Of a DNA stretch of 64,000 bases, positions 7,794-16,938 are shown piece after piece (the stretch's first letter is position 1; every line of letters starts with the position of its first letter). Below the pieces are notes generated by a model, which saw only the letters and a program-made list of their open reading frames with translations, was not told the origin of the DNA and made no database searches. The stretch is from Candidatus Nitrosopumilus sp. (GTDB taxonomy: Archaea; Thermoproteota; Nitrososphaeria; Nitrososphaerales; Nitrosopumilaceae): NCBI GenBank assembly GCA_029263475.1, contig JAJCXK010000076.1, forward strand, positions 1 through 64,000. Reading direction: 5' to 3'. The translations under genes were made by a program, and so were the position numbers.

Positions 7794-8675
7794 ATGATGA
7801 AAATTAAAAAGATCGGAATCATAGGGACTGGAATGTTAGGAAATGCAGTGGCATTGCATTTACTAGAATCAGATTTTGAAGTGACAGTATTCAACAGAAC
7901 GAAAGAAAAGACACAGATGTTAAAAGACAAAGGGGCCAAGATTGTAGCATCACCGAAGGAAATTGCTGAAAATTCAGATTTAGTTATAATAATAATTAAA
8001 GATGCATCTGCAGTAAGACAAGTTTCATTTGAAAAAAACGGAATCATCGAAGGAAATTCCAAAGAACTAATCATTGCGGACATGAGTACCATAGATCCAT
8101 CAGAATCAAAAAAGATTTCAGAAAAATTTGCGGAATACAACATATCAAAATTAGACATTCCAGTGATGGGAGGGCCAAATGTAGCAATCAATGGAGATTT
8201 AGTAATGATGGCATCAGGAGACAAAGGGAGTTTTGAAAGATGTGAAGAAATATTCAATACCATTGCAAACAAGGTGTTTTTCTTGGGAGATAGTGGAGTC
8301 GCGCATTCTGTCAAATTAGCCATGAATCTTCAAATCACCATGCTAGCGTTGGCGCTTTCTGAAGGTATTACATTTGTAAAAAAATCAGGCGTTGATCCAA
8401 AAATATTCCTTGAGATCTTAAACTCCACATATTTCAAAACAGGAATGAGTGAAAAAAAGGCATACAAGATGATAGAGGGAAAATATGATACCACGTTCAC
8501 ACTTGCGAATCTAAAAAAAGACATCACCACCATAACAGGCACCGCGAAATCTTTAGGAATCAAACTTCCAATGATCAGCAAAGCAGAAGAGGTATACGTT
8601 AATGCGATAAAAGAGGGATTTGCGGAAACTGACTATACGGGAATAATAGAATATATTAAAAAAATTAACAGGTAA
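7794..8675 (+). CDS. Beta-hydroxyacid dehydrogenase-family NAD(P) oxidoreductase
   Basis: A 293-residue enzyme of the 3-hydroxyisobutyrate dehydrogenase / 6-phosphogluconate dehydrogenase superfamily, at the usual length. The N-terminal Rossmann motif is IGIIGTGMLGNAVALHL. The substrate motif LDIPVMGGPNVAINGDL matches the family's D-A-P-V-S-G-G signature. The catalytic Lys lies in HSVKLAMNLQ. Family members oxidise 3-hydroxyisobutyrate, tartronate semialdehyde, succinic semialdehyde or related acids; the exact substrate cannot be told. Two adjacent ATG codons (7794, 7797) could start it. Confidence 0.88.
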   Translation: MMKIKKIGIIGTGMLGNAVALHLLESDFEVTVFNRTKEKTQMLKDKGAKIVASPKEIAENSDLVIIIIKDASAVRQVSFEKNGIIEGNSKELIIADMSTIDPSESKKISEKFAEYNISKLDIPVMGGPNVAINGDLVMMASGDKGSFERCEEIFNTIANKVFFLGDSGVAHSVKLAMNLQITMLALALSEGITFVKKSGVDPKIFLEILNSTYFKTGMSEKKAYKMIEGKYDTTFTLANLKKDITTITGTAKSLGIKLPMISKAEEVYVNAIKEGFAETDYTGIIEYIKKINR

Positions 8676-8683
8676 GACACACA

Positions 8684-8806
8684 TCAGGATGAAATACGAG
8701 TACTTCTATTTCGCAGATATGCATTATAGCTTAATCCGGTAATCAAAATGACGATTCCAGTCACAGCAGACCACATGACAAATGATAAGAGTTCAGATTC
8801 ATCCAT
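8684..8806 (-). CDS. Tiny single-span membrane protein (about 40 aa)
   Basis: Starting at ATG 8806, the product begins MDESELLSFVMWSAV, has one hydrophobic helix and ends with basic residues, as in a small type I or II membrane peptide. A TATA-like TTAAGATATT lies about 25 bp upstream of this ATG, which suits a leaderless start. Other in-frame starts are ATG 8815 and GTG 8866. Function is unknown. Confidence 0.5.
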   Translation of the reverse strand: MDESELLSFVMWSAVTGIVILITGLSYNAYLRNRSTRISS

Positions 8807-8992
8807 GATTAACATTTTTTCAACAAATATCTTAAGTTTACCATGTGAAAGGCAGGTAATGCTCACATTTTAAATCAACAATGATACATGGTTTCCAATG
8901 TATATCATAAATAATTTTTCTAAACATCCCAGTCATCATAGAATTTCACATAATACAAAATGGATTTTGATTCCAGAGTTAAGATTTAACAC

Positions 8993-9529
8993 ATGGCATT
9001 CCAAAACAGCGTCATGGCAGATGAATTCAATCATGAAGAATTTGATAAAAGAATCCATCAAGAGTACATGACATATCAGATGAAGTTGCAACAAACAGAT
9101 GACAAGAAAGAATCGGCATTACTACATACAAATCATTTTCAAAAATGCTTAAAGGATTCAATGGAAAACATGTTACAAAGTAAAGAAGCAAGAAGAATTC
9201 CAGTTAAACTGATCATATCCATCTTAAATGATAGAGGAATTTTAAGATCCGAAAAAGCAAAGGATGCAATGAAAATATGCGACATTAGAGATTGGTTTGC
9301 TCATCGAGTAAATGTGAAATCCATAGAGGAAGATGTTGAAGAATTGATTCGAACAATAGACGTGCAATTTCCAACTGAGGCAAACTCAACACATGTGGGG
9401 GAAATCACGGACGTTGCAGTATACATAGACAAGGAAACAAAAACCTATGATTTGTATGAAATGATTGATTTAGTTTGTTCTGATTTATCCACGATAGTAA
9501 AAAATGAATTTCTCAACCACATAAATTAA
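8993..9529 (+). CDS. HEPN-like protein (178 aa)
   Basis: A 178-residue, mostly helical soluble protein. The segment CDIRDWFAHR gives Arg99-x4-His104, the R-x4-6-H signature of HEPN domains, which act as RNases in toxins and defence systems or as nucleotidyltransferase partners. The helical context before it (KAKDAMKICDIRDWF) fits the fourth HEPN helix. No partner MNT or antitoxin gene is adjacent. After the stop, another frame continues coding-like for 50 codons (see 9508-9690), so the true protein may be longer. A second in-frame ATG at 9014 could be the start. Confidence 0.6.
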   Translation: MAFQNSVMADEFNHEEFDKRIHQEYMTYQMKLQQTDDKKESALLHTNHFQKCLKDSMENMLQSKEARRIPVKLIISILNDRGILRSEKAKDAMKICDIRDWFAHRVNVKSIEEDVEELIRTIDVQFPTEANSTHVGEITDVAVYIDKETKTYDLYEMIDLVCSDLSTIVKNEFLNHIN

Positions 9530-9690
9530 TCAAAGACAAACAATTCAACATAGAAATTTATGTTTATTCCAGACCCACAGATCATTTCTTGTTTGTTAAA
9601 ACCAAGAAGATGTTAGTCAATTATGTCAATAATGCCAAAGATTTTGAATTCGCGTTAGACATGCGTTCAAGAGACAACATTGAGAAATGA
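9508..9690 (+). pseudogene. Coding-like frame continuing past the HEPN-like gene
   Basis: In the frame two bases ahead of the HEPN-like gene, an open stretch runs from 9508 to the TGA at 9688-9690. It reads like normal protein (for example IEIYVYSRPTDHFLFVKTKK and AKDFEFALDMRSRD) but has no good start codon. It overlaps the last 22 bp of the HEPN-like gene. The simplest reading is a frameshift that cuts off a C-terminal part; the alternatives are chance or a remnant of another gene. Confidence 0.4.
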
Positions 9691-9742
9691 GGAGTTCAGG
9701 AACGTCTGAAACATCTAAATAGATTTAACACAGTCGAAATTT

Positions 9743-9952
9743 ATGCCTGAATTTGTATGTCCTGACTGTGGAAAACGTATTTTTCATGAAAATGAGACCA
9801 CATTAAAGATTGAGGAGACCGTTCATTCCAAATTTTGCAGAAAGACAGAGGGGGAAACTCACAGCTTTATGCATAGAGATCCAGCACACATGGAAACGTT
9901 TGATGTAGAAAGAGAAAACGACACTACAGGCACTCCCGTTTTAAAAAAATAA
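9743..9952 (+). CDS. Small zinc-binding-type protein (69 aa)
   Basis: A 69-residue protein with Cys-Pro-Asp-Cys near the N-terminus (residues 6-9). A further Cys and several His follow (Cys32, His40, His44, His49), enough to bind one zinc. The C-terminal 20 residues look disordered. ATG 9743 has no Shine-Dalgarno sequence. I do not recognise the family. It lies just upstream of the flavoprotein gene. Confidence 0.65.
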   Translation: MPEFVCPDCGKRIFHENETTLKIEETVHSKFCRKTEGETHSFMHRDPAHMETFDVERENDTTGTPVLKK

Positions 9953-10003
9953 TTTATTTAACATCCTCAAAATTATATCCTAGGTCATCATGATTCAAAT
10001 CGA

Positions 10004-11218
10004 TTGTCTGAAGAGTATCATTATGATTTGGTCATCGTAGGTGGAGGACCAGCAGGTTCCTCAGCTGCATATGCAGCAGCGAAGAGTGGAATCAAGGTGG
10101 CTTTACTTGAGAAAGAAAAATCAATTGCAGAGACGGTGAGAACCAGCGGAGTTACATGGATTCAAAACATCAAGGAGTTTGGAATTCCAGACGACTGCTT
10201 TAACCCAATTAAAAATTTTTCATTTTGTTCTCCCAACAACGAAGTTACCATCAGTGATTCGATTGCAAGGGCTGCAGTTTTAGACGTAAGAAAAACATAC
10301 AGGTGGTTGGCAAATGAAGCTCAACAATCAGGGGCAGCCATCTTTGTCAAAACAAACATTGACAAAGTAATGAAAAATGAGAAAGGAGACATTGTAGGAG
10401 TACATGGAAAAGGACCCAATGGAGATGTAACGTTTCATTCCAAAGTAGTGATAGATGCCAGCGGATTCACATCTACGGTATGCAAAGCCATGGGACTTGC
10501 AACTCAATGGAAAAGATTCGGTGCAGGAGCAGAATATGAGGTAGAGGTAGAACACGTAGACCCTCAAACATGGTGGCTTATGGTAGGACAACAATATTCC
10601 CCAGCAGGATATGCGTGGATCTTTCCGTTAGGTAACAACATTGTAAGAATCGGAGTGGGCGTAGGAAAACCAGAATCAAATGTTGACCCTACTGAAAGAC
10701 TCAAAGAACTAATGGAGAAGAGATTGGGCCCAATTAAAAAACTTGGAAAATTAACCCCCATAGAATTCCACTATGGACTGATTCCAAATGATGGACTGTC
10801 AAGAAAGACAGTTTTTAATAATTTGATACTGGTAGGTGACTCAGCAGGACAAGCAAACCCGCTTGTTTTGGAGGGAATCAGATACGCGATAAAATTTGGC
10901 AGAGTTGCAGGAAAGGTGTCAGCAGACGCGATAAAATCAAGTAACACAAACAAAGAAGCATTAGAAGCCTATGAAAAGAACTGGAGAAAAGACATTGAAT
11001 CCAAGATCAATTCTGCAGGAAAAGTTCAGAATAGATGGATAGGACTCACGGACGATGAATGGGACACAGAGCTAGACATCATCAAGGAATTAAAACCTGA
11101 AGAGTTTATCGATTTCATCAAAGCAGATTTTGGACTATCCAACATGATAAAATTGGCAACGCATCATCCAAAACTAGCAGTTAGACAGCTGTTTAACATT
11201 GTCAAAGGGAAAAAATAA
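10004..11218 (+). CDS. Geranylgeranyl reductase-family FAD oxidoreductase
   Basis: A 404-residue flavoprotein. The N-terminal dinucleotide motif is VIVGGGPAGSSAAYAAAKSG. A second FAD motif NNLILVGDSAGQANPL lies at about 280-295, followed by GIRYAIKFGRVAG. This is the pattern of archaeal (di)geranylgeranylglycerophospholipid reductases, which saturate isoprenoid chains of membrane lipids; plant and bacterial relatives reduce chlorophyll or menaquinone side chains. The start is TTG 10004; the nearby ATG at 9990 is in another frame. It ends directly against the convergent 985-residue gene. Confidence 0.85.
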   Translation: MSEEYHYDLVIVGGGPAGSSAAYAAAKSGIKVALLEKEKSIAETVRTSGVTWIQNIKEFGIPDDCFNPIKNFSFCSPNNEVTISDSIARAAVLDVRKTYRWLANEAQQSGAAIFVKTNIDKVMKNEKGDIVGVHGKGPNGDVTFHSKVVIDASGFTSTVCKAMGLATQWKRFGAGAEYEVEVEHVDPQTWWLMVGQQYSPAGYAWIFPLGNNIVRIGVGVGKPESNVDPTERLKELMEKRLGPIKKLGKLTPIEFHYGLIPNDGLSRKTVFNNLILVGDSAGQANPLVLEGIRYAIKFGRVAGKVSADAIKSSNTNKEALEAYEKNWRKDIESKINSAGKVQNRWIGLTDDEWDTELDIIKELKPEEFIDFIKADFGLSNMIKLATHHPKLAVRQLFNIVKGKK

Positions 11219-14176
11219 TCATCTTACATTAAAGAAATCAGTTACAATCACATCATGGTATTGTAATTGAGTAACGAAAACTCCTGAATCAAACGGACGA
11301 GACAATACCTCAGTGAATAATCCAGAAGAATTATCTTTTAGGGTGATCTCCTCAATCAAATTTCCCCTTTGATCATATACGTTTACAAATAGATCCTCTC
11401 TAAACGCGAGTGTCTTCTGAACAGCTCCAGACACTATCAGCTTGTCATCATCATATACAGCTTCAACTACAGCAACCCTGGATCTTACAGGAAGATATCT
11501 CTCAATTAGGAGCTTCAATTCATCCAGATTATCATCTACTTGTTCAGCATCTTTATCAGTAAATGCAAATTTAATCTCGTTAATCACGGATGCGAATCTG
11601 GGATTTTCAACAAATATGTCTCCTCCAAATTTCTGAGCAAATGAATTTAATTCTTCAAATTCGCGTGCCAATGCAACCATATCCAAATCAGATGAACTGT
11701 ATTCGTATTCAAATTCGTGTTCAACATTGACAATTTGAGAAGCCTTTGAATCCTTATACTGCAGCATCACAACATACAATCCAGGATCTGTCGGGGCAAC
11801 CCATTGAGTGAAAAAATTACCTTGTCGGGTATCGGTGAATTCTAGACTACTGTGAGACGTTCCATCCATTCGGTAAACCGTGACATACAAATTTTCCCGT
11901 CTGTCAGAGACAGATTTCTCAACAGCGCCATTGATTATCCAAGTATTTTTTTCTGCGTCAAAGGAAATATCATATAGGATACCAGAATCGTGCAGTATCA
12001 GATGTTCGCTGAGATAAGTGCTAATTTCTAAAACCTTCGATTCGGCATCTACAAAATTTGCAATCTGAATTAGATCATTTGCATCATCCATCTTTTGATT
12101 ATACTCATCAAAGTATTCTGAAAATCCCGCAGTATAGAAAGTGGATACCATATTTGAGAAACCGTTTAGTTTTTCGCGAAACTCAATGCGCTTAAGCTCA
12201 TCTAAGGTATAGCCGTTTTCAGAACCCAAAGGATCATCAGCGTATGCCTGTGAAATAACAGTCCACTCATCAAACAAATCACGAACTAGATCATCGGCTT
12301 CGGCAAGATCATTTTTGATTACAAGGTCTCTTACTTTGTCAATTTTCTCGTTAAACGTCTCAGTGAACTCCACATAGTTTGGCAAGAACCGATTCTTGGT
12401 AAGACTGAGATCAACCAAGTTTTCAAGGGATTTTGCACGTTGCAAGATATCACTCGCACGAACTTTGTACGCATCTTTATCGTAAGAATCTAAATCGGCC
12501 TTAATTCTAGGAGACATTTCGCCAGCCCATGTTAGTAAGACCTCAATTCTATCAATTCTCATTATGGATGGATTTCCAGACTCCATTTGCTTGGCAGTAT
12601 TTAATATTCTCAACGCATTATCAATTAAAAATAAATTTTCATAGTCTGACTGGAGTTCTGCCTTTTCTTTCATACTATTGTACTGGAATTCTAAAACCAT
12701 CAAAGGATTTCGTTTCTCTCGAAGTTCGGTTATTGATTGATCAAATTCAGACACGATTTCCAAGATGACATCTGCAGAATCTGCATTATCAACTCTCTCT
12801 AAAAGTATCTTCCAATTATCTGTCAGGCCAGAATTAATACCGCTTGCTTGCGAAATTTCAACGCTCTTGCTAATTCTGGATGAAATGTCTATAATCTTGA
12901 CCATTTGGTTTATCTCAGATTCAGATTCCAAGATATCATCAACACGGGTTGCTAGTTCCAGATCACTCTCAAGTGAGAGCCAATCAGACATGATCAGATT
13001 TGCAAGATCCCCGTTCTCATCAGTATCAGAAGAAACGAATCGGTCAACTGTATCCAATTCTCGTAAAAGTATGGCTGCCTGATGCAGTTCCGCAACTCGG
13101 GCAGATGAAGATATCAAATCTACAATGGATTCTTTTCCAACCAATGAAGACTTCAAAGATGACCAGTCGTTTTGAACCAGCCTGTAGAGATCACTTTGCT
13201 TTCGGGATACCACATCAAGATATCTGGATTTTGAAAGAATATCAATTAGTTCGGTAATGTCATCAGAATGGATTGGAGCGGTTCCTCGGGCAAAGATAAA
13301 CCCAACTTCATGTTTTACGGATTTACTCATCACGGTGTCGGATTTTTTCATAAGGTTTAGTAGCGTCTCTTCCAACTCATCAAAAGTTGGAGTTCTTACC
13401 GCAGATGCCTTTTCAGGATTTACATTTCGTACATCTACAAATGCGTCAGTTAGTAAGTCAATTGCTTTTGTTTTATCACCAATTTCATAATAAAATACAG
13501 ATGCAAATATGATTTTGTCTATAGACTTTGCAATTTCAAAAGAGATTTCATCTTCATTTAGAAGATGCTGCACAGAATCCAGCGATGATGACACGGCAGG
13601 TCTTATCAGAGGATCGATTTCAAATATCAGATCATCAGCAAAATATTCCCCCCACAAATCCACATAGATAGATTCCAATTCGAATACACTGTTTGGAATG
13701 AAAAGTGGAACAGGAGAGGGTATGTCATACAGATTTCCAATTAAAGAAGCATGATCAGACACCAAATTTTGAGCTAATGTAATAGCCTGTTCATTATTGG
13801 GACTAGAGAAAGAATCAGAAGATACTGTAAATGTGGTAGATTTTGAATAATCGCCATAAAACAACTTTATCTCGTAATCGCCTGGAATGCCACATATTCT
13901 ACCGTTTAGGGGAATCGCATCAGTGATGAAAGCACCATTTGGCAACGGCATCAGCTGCTGAATTTGGCACAAGTCACCCTCAGGATTGAAAATTTGCATG
14001 ATCAGAAAGGAATCATCCAATATGCTTGCAATCTGTCCATAAACAAACATCGGTTCGCCGCCATCATGAGTGCCAAAGTTTTCAAGTAATGTGATTCGGT
14101 CAGGAGTTTGCGCTGACGCATATACTGGCATTAAAAGAATAATAAAGATACCAAGAACTACAGGGATTCGCACCAT
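11219..14176 (-). CDS. Large secreted helical protein with beta-sandwich ends (985 aa)
   Basis: A 985-residue protein with a clear signal peptide (residues 1-22, ending ASAQ). Residues 30-120 look like a beta-sandwich (FVYGQIASILDDSFLIMQI). The middle, about 130-720, is helical, with many Leu, Ser and Asp residues. The C-terminal part holds two related beta modules with the pattern W/L-I-I/V-x-G-A-V-x-K and L-Q-Y near their ends, resembling macroglobulin or Ig-like domains. There is no membrane anchor or sorting signal at the C-terminus. It is probably a surface or periplasm-like scaffold protein. I recognise no enzyme motif. Confidence 0.7.
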   Translation of the reverse strand: MVRIPVVLGIFIILLMPVYASAQTPDRITLLENFGTHDGGEPMFVYGQIASILDDSFLIMQIFNPEGDLCQIQQLMPLPNGAFITDAIPLNGRICGIPGDYEIKLFYGDYSKSTTFTVSSDSFSSPNNEQAITLAQNLVSDHASLIGNLYDIPSPVPLFIPNSVFELESIYVDLWGEYFADDLIFEIDPLIRPAVSSSLDSVQHLLNEDEISFEIAKSIDKIIFASVFYYEIGDKTKAIDLLTDAFVDVRNVNPEKASAVRTPTFDELEETLLNLMKKSDTVMSKSVKHEVGFIFARGTAPIHSDDITELIDILSKSRYLDVVSRKQSDLYRLVQNDWSSLKSSLVGKESIVDLISSSARVAELHQAAILLRELDTVDRFVSSDTDENGDLANLIMSDWLSLESDLELATRVDDILESESEINQMVKIIDISSRISKSVEISQASGINSGLTDNWKILLERVDNADSADVILEIVSEFDQSITELREKRNPLMVLEFQYNSMKEKAELQSDYENLFLIDNALRILNTAKQMESGNPSIMRIDRIEVLLTWAGEMSPRIKADLDSYDKDAYKVRASDILQRAKSLENLVDLSLTKNRFLPNYVEFTETFNEKIDKVRDLVIKNDLAEADDLVRDLFDEWTVISQAYADDPLGSENGYTLDELKRIEFREKLNGFSNMVSTFYTAGFSEYFDEYNQKMDDANDLIQIANFVDAESKVLEISTYLSEHLILHDSGILYDISFDAEKNTWIINGAVEKSVSDRRENLYVTVYRMDGTSHSSLEFTDTRQGNFFTQWVAPTDPGLYVVMLQYKDSKASQIVNVEHEFEYEYSSSDLDMVALAREFEELNSFAQKFGGDIFVENPRFASVINEIKFAFTDKDAEQVDDNLDELKLLIERYLPVRSRVAVVEAVYDDDKLIVSGAVQKTLAFREDLFVNVYDQRGNLIEEITLKDNSSGLFTEVLSRPFDSGVFVTQLQYHDVIVTDFFNVR

Positions 14177-14330
14177 AAGTATCCAAATCGATACCCAAGC
14201 TACTTAAAACTTAGGCAGCTATGATATCAGAAATTTGTGAATCTTGATCAATAGACATTCTGTTGGTTGCAAATTGTTGTAAAATTAAAATAAATTAAAA
14301 ATTAAAAACATGATAAATTAATTCACGGAG

Positions 14331-15011
14331 TTGACCAAACAAACGAAGATTATAATGGAAACAAGAAAAACAGAGAGTATGGACGGCGTTAGAAAAACTT
14401 TTGATGAATGGGCTCAAAATGGCAAGGCTGAATCAATGGAGACAGAGCACGGGAAAAATGTTTTAAAATTTTTAAAAACTATATCATTTGACAAGCCATT
14501 CACTTTCCTGGATGTGGGATGTGGAAACGGATGGGTAGTAAGAAAAATTGCACAGGAAAAAAATTGCAAAAAATCCGTTGGTTTAGATAAAAGTAAAAAA
14601 ATGATCATACAATGCAAGAAGAAAACAGAGGATTGTAAGAAAGAAGGATTTATCCATACAGATATCGAGTCAATGAGTTACAAGGGAAAATTTGATTTTG
14701 TTTTTTCGATGGAATCACTGTATTATGCAGACTCTGTGGAAATTGCACTTGAAAAGATATACAAAGTACTAAAACCCGGAGGACTGTTTTTCTGTGGAAC
14801 TGATTTTTATTCAGATAACAAGGCAACATCTAGATGGGCAGACATAATGAAAATCCAGATGCATCTTCATTCAGAAAAAGAATGGAAGAGATTCTTTGGC
14901 AAGGCAGGATTTGATGTAAAGACAAAACATGTCAAGGACCCAAAAAATGCAAAGAAATGGAAACGAGAATTTGGAACATTGTTCATTACAGGTACAAAAT
15001 CTGAAAAGTAA
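14331..15011 (+). CDS. Class I SAM-dependent methyltransferase
   Basis: A 226-residue methyltransferase with SAM-binding motif I FLDVGCGNGWVVRKI, the acidic residue of motif II in VGLDKSKKM, and the post-motif VLKPGGLFFCGTDF. This is the UbiE/COQ5-like methyltransferase-11 type; the methyl acceptor is unknown. The TTG at 14331 has an AT-rich stretch about 26 bp upstream, consistent with a leaderless transcript. ATG 14355 and 14379 are alternatives. RNase P RNA starts about 33 bp after the stop codon. Confidence 0.85.
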   Translation: MTKQTKIIMETRKTESMDGVRKTFDEWAQNGKAESMETEHGKNVLKFLKTISFDKPFTFLDVGCGNGWVVRKIAQEKNCKKSVGLDKSKKMIIQCKKKTEDCKKEGFIHTDIESMSYKGKFDFVFSMESLYYADSVEIALEKIYKVLKPGGLFFCGTDFYSDNKATSRWADIMKIQMHLHSEKEWKRFFGKAGFDVKTKHVKDPKNAKKWKREFGTLFITGTKSEK

Positions 15012-15043
15012 TACTCAAATCAAATGAAATAATAGAATATTCA

Positions 15044-15327
15044 TGTGAGCTGGAGCGCGACACGCTGCTACGGCAGAGGAAACTCCTCCCTCCATACAGG
15101 AAATGTGATCTGGAGATAGATAATCAGAGATGGTTGGCAACGGAGCAGAAAATAATCCAATATGGAGTGTACAATGATGGCAAAACCTGAGGTTTCCATA
15201 AAAGGAATGAAAAAGACGACCCACATGGAGAAAAGCCAAACAGAACCCCAAGATCCTGTACTAGGTCCAGGTAGGCTGCAAAGCGAAATATCGTGAAAAC
15301 AGAAGGAGGGTTACTCCCAGCACACAT
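15044..15327 (+). ncRNA. rnpB: RNase P RNA
   Basis: This 284-nt stretch is GC-richer than its surroundings and carries the landmarks of RNase P RNA in the right order. The ends pair as helix P1: TGTGAGCTGG (15044-15053) with CCAGCACACA near the 3' end (about 15317-15326), broken by one A-A mismatch. GAGGAAACTCC (from about 15077) matches conserved region I (GAGGAAAGTCC in bacteria). CCAGGTAGGCTGC (about 15269-15281) matches the E. coli GGGTAGGCTGC region. ACAGAAGGAGGGTTA (15299-15313) matches conserved region V (ACAGAACCCGGCTTA). A T-run after 15327 suits termination. The RNA is the catalytic part of the enzyme that trims tRNA 5' ends. Confidence 0.87.
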
Positions 15328-15427
15328 ATTTTTTTAGATTTTAAAGAACATTCAAGATTAGAAATGGAATGACATTCAACATGAACAGAAAGATATCATT
15401 AGTTTACCTGTAGAGTTGTCTGAAATT

Positions 15428-16822
15428 TTAGCTCATTGAACTGACTTGCTGTCTGCAAATTTCGGCATTACACTTGCATGTTCCATCACAAAGACATGCA
15501 CCTTGCATTTCACAATCACATTCAGAACCCATTTCAACAGAAGCTGCGCATCCGCATGCCGCATCCTCATCTTGCGACGAAGGTGTTGCTTCTTGTGGTG
15601 GAGGCGAACTTTGTTGTTGCGTTTCTGCAGGAAGACTTTGTGTATCGTCATAAACACTGCGGGTTTGCTGATAACTATCATCATCTTTCAATTGTGCCTC
15701 ACCCCTGTTGGTCTGATAACCACCAGACGATGCACTGGTTTGATAACCTACTAGCCTATCAGGAGAAATTCCCTGTTGTCCCTTTTTCTCATTTTTCATT
15801 GACCTACTACTCATAAAGAAGAATCCAATTCCGGCAATAGCTGCCATTCCAGCCATCCCGTAAACAATCATGATTGGGAAACCGCCTGTGGATGTAGTGG
15901 CATATCCCTCTGGCGGAGTGGGAGTAACTCCAATAATTTCAACGCCATCTAAAATATCCAAAGCACCAAAGCCTATAGCCGACAAATTAGCATGATCTGA
16001 TGACTGAACACTTCTGACAGTATATGTTTGATCTGCCACAACATCAGCCTCATAGATACGTTCTACTTGTCTTCCTTCCCGGATACTGCTTTCTCCCATG
16101 GTCCAACTTGATATTACAAATCCCTGAATGGATTCATCCAATCCAAATGTACTGGCATCAGCATTAATTCCAGTAGGATCAAACAAAAAGTGCCAATTGG
16201 TCAAAGGTTGCTCTAAAATAAAATTTGCATCAAGCAAAGGTCTGTGAAGAACACTTTCAGCTTCAGTTCCTTCAAAGAAGGTAAACGCTGTGGGCTCTTG
16301 ATCTCTAAGAATATTAATTGGAATATTGATTTCAACACCGTCAATTACAACTTCACCATCTACAGACATTCCCCTCCAACCTAGATCAACAAGAGTTTTC
16401 AGAGCATCTTTGGTAATAACGTAATCAGACAAAGTTCCATCCAAAATTACTTGATAATCGATGGAGGTATTGGTGTTTCTTGCTTTAAGATGAAATTCAT
16501 AAGCGACATTTAGATCAGTTATTTTTGCTTTGATGGTCTCAGTAGATATTTTTGCGTTAATTCTATCCATTAGATCTTGGACTTCAGGATTTGACAAATC
16601 AGAATTTCCTGAAACAGTCCATTCCTTTCCCTGTAGTTCTTTAAACAGATCACCACCGTTTGGATATTCAATGAAGACAGTCTTTTGATATTTCATTTCA
16701 AAGGGAGATGAATCAGCATTAGGATTAATCCGAGCATCCATCTGAGCAGCCCACGCAGGAGCACTCGTGCTAGCAACGATAAGAGTTGCAAGCAAAACTG
16801 TCATAATTACAGTTCTAGACAC
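15428..16822 (-). CDS. Exported membrane protein with Cys-rich CxC tail (464 aa)
   Basis: A 464-residue protein with a signal peptide (about residues 1-25), a soluble outer domain to about residue 315 and one membrane helix (about 318-340, FPIMIVYGMAGMAAIAG). The roughly 120-residue tail is Gln/Ser/Pro-rich and ends in a Cys cluster. The last 42 residues hold nine Cys, eight of them in four CxC pairs (CGC, CDC, CLC, CKC), a metallothionein-like spacing. The topology predicts the Cys cluster on the cytoplasmic side. I do not recognise the outer domain. Metal binding or sensing is an inference from the Cys spacing. Confidence 0.75.
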   Translation of the reverse strand: MSRTVIMTVLLATLIVASTSAPAWAAQMDARINPNADSSPFEMKYQKTVFIEYPNGGDLFKELQGKEWTVSGNSDLSNPEVQDLMDRINAKISTETIKAKITDLNVAYEFHLKARNTNTSIDYQVILDGTLSDYVITKDALKTLVDLGWRGMSVDGEVVIDGVEINIPINILRDQEPTAFTFFEGTEAESVLHRPLLDANFILEQPLTNWHFLFDPTGINADASTFGLDESIQGFVISSWTMGESSIREGRQVERIYEADVVADQTYTVRSVQSSDHANLSAIGFGALDILDGVEIIGVTPTPPEGYATTSTGGFPIMIVYGMAGMAAIAGIGFFFMSSRSMKNEKKGQQGISPDRLVGYQTSASSGGYQTNRGEAQLKDDDSYQQTRSVYDDTQSLPAETQQQSSPPPQEATPSSQDEDAACGCAASVEMGSECDCEMQGACLCDGTCKCNAEICRQQVSSMS

Positions 16823-16925
16823 AGTTCAAATCCATAAAATTGCGGTAATAAACTTATCCTAATTATTTAGATCGCCATTTTCTGAAAAAGTAATATGTAG
16901 TATTGGAATTAAGAATTCAGGTTTT

Positions 16926-16932
16926 AAAGGAG
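16926..16932 (+). promoter_or_regulatory. Ribosome-binding site that fixes the cofD start
   Basis: AAAGGAG lies 6 bp before ATG 16939. Strong Shine-Dalgarno sequences are uncommon in this window. It selects the ATG that opens MITVLAGGTGS over the upstream in-frame start at 16903. Confidence 0.65.
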
Positions 16933-16938
16933 TATGAT

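Noticed and set aside
7772-8323. A 183-codon antisense frame over the dehydrogenase-like gene
   Set aside because: It is the reverse image of a gene with clear Rossmann and catalytic motifs.
12529-13490. Several plus-strand frames of 77-105 codons inside the 985-residue gene
   Set aside because: Short Ser/Phe-rich frames opposite a continuous gene with a signal peptide.
15015-15327. Minus-strand reading frames of 67-78 codons over the RNase P RNA
   Set aside because: Composition is poor in charged residues and rich in Cys/Phe/His, and the strand carries a structured RNA with conserved elements. They are chance open frames in GC-richer DNA.
16903-16938. Extra 12 codons before cofD
   Set aside because: The in-frame upstream start overlaps the ribosome-binding site AAAGGAG, and the conserved protein begins at ATG 16939.
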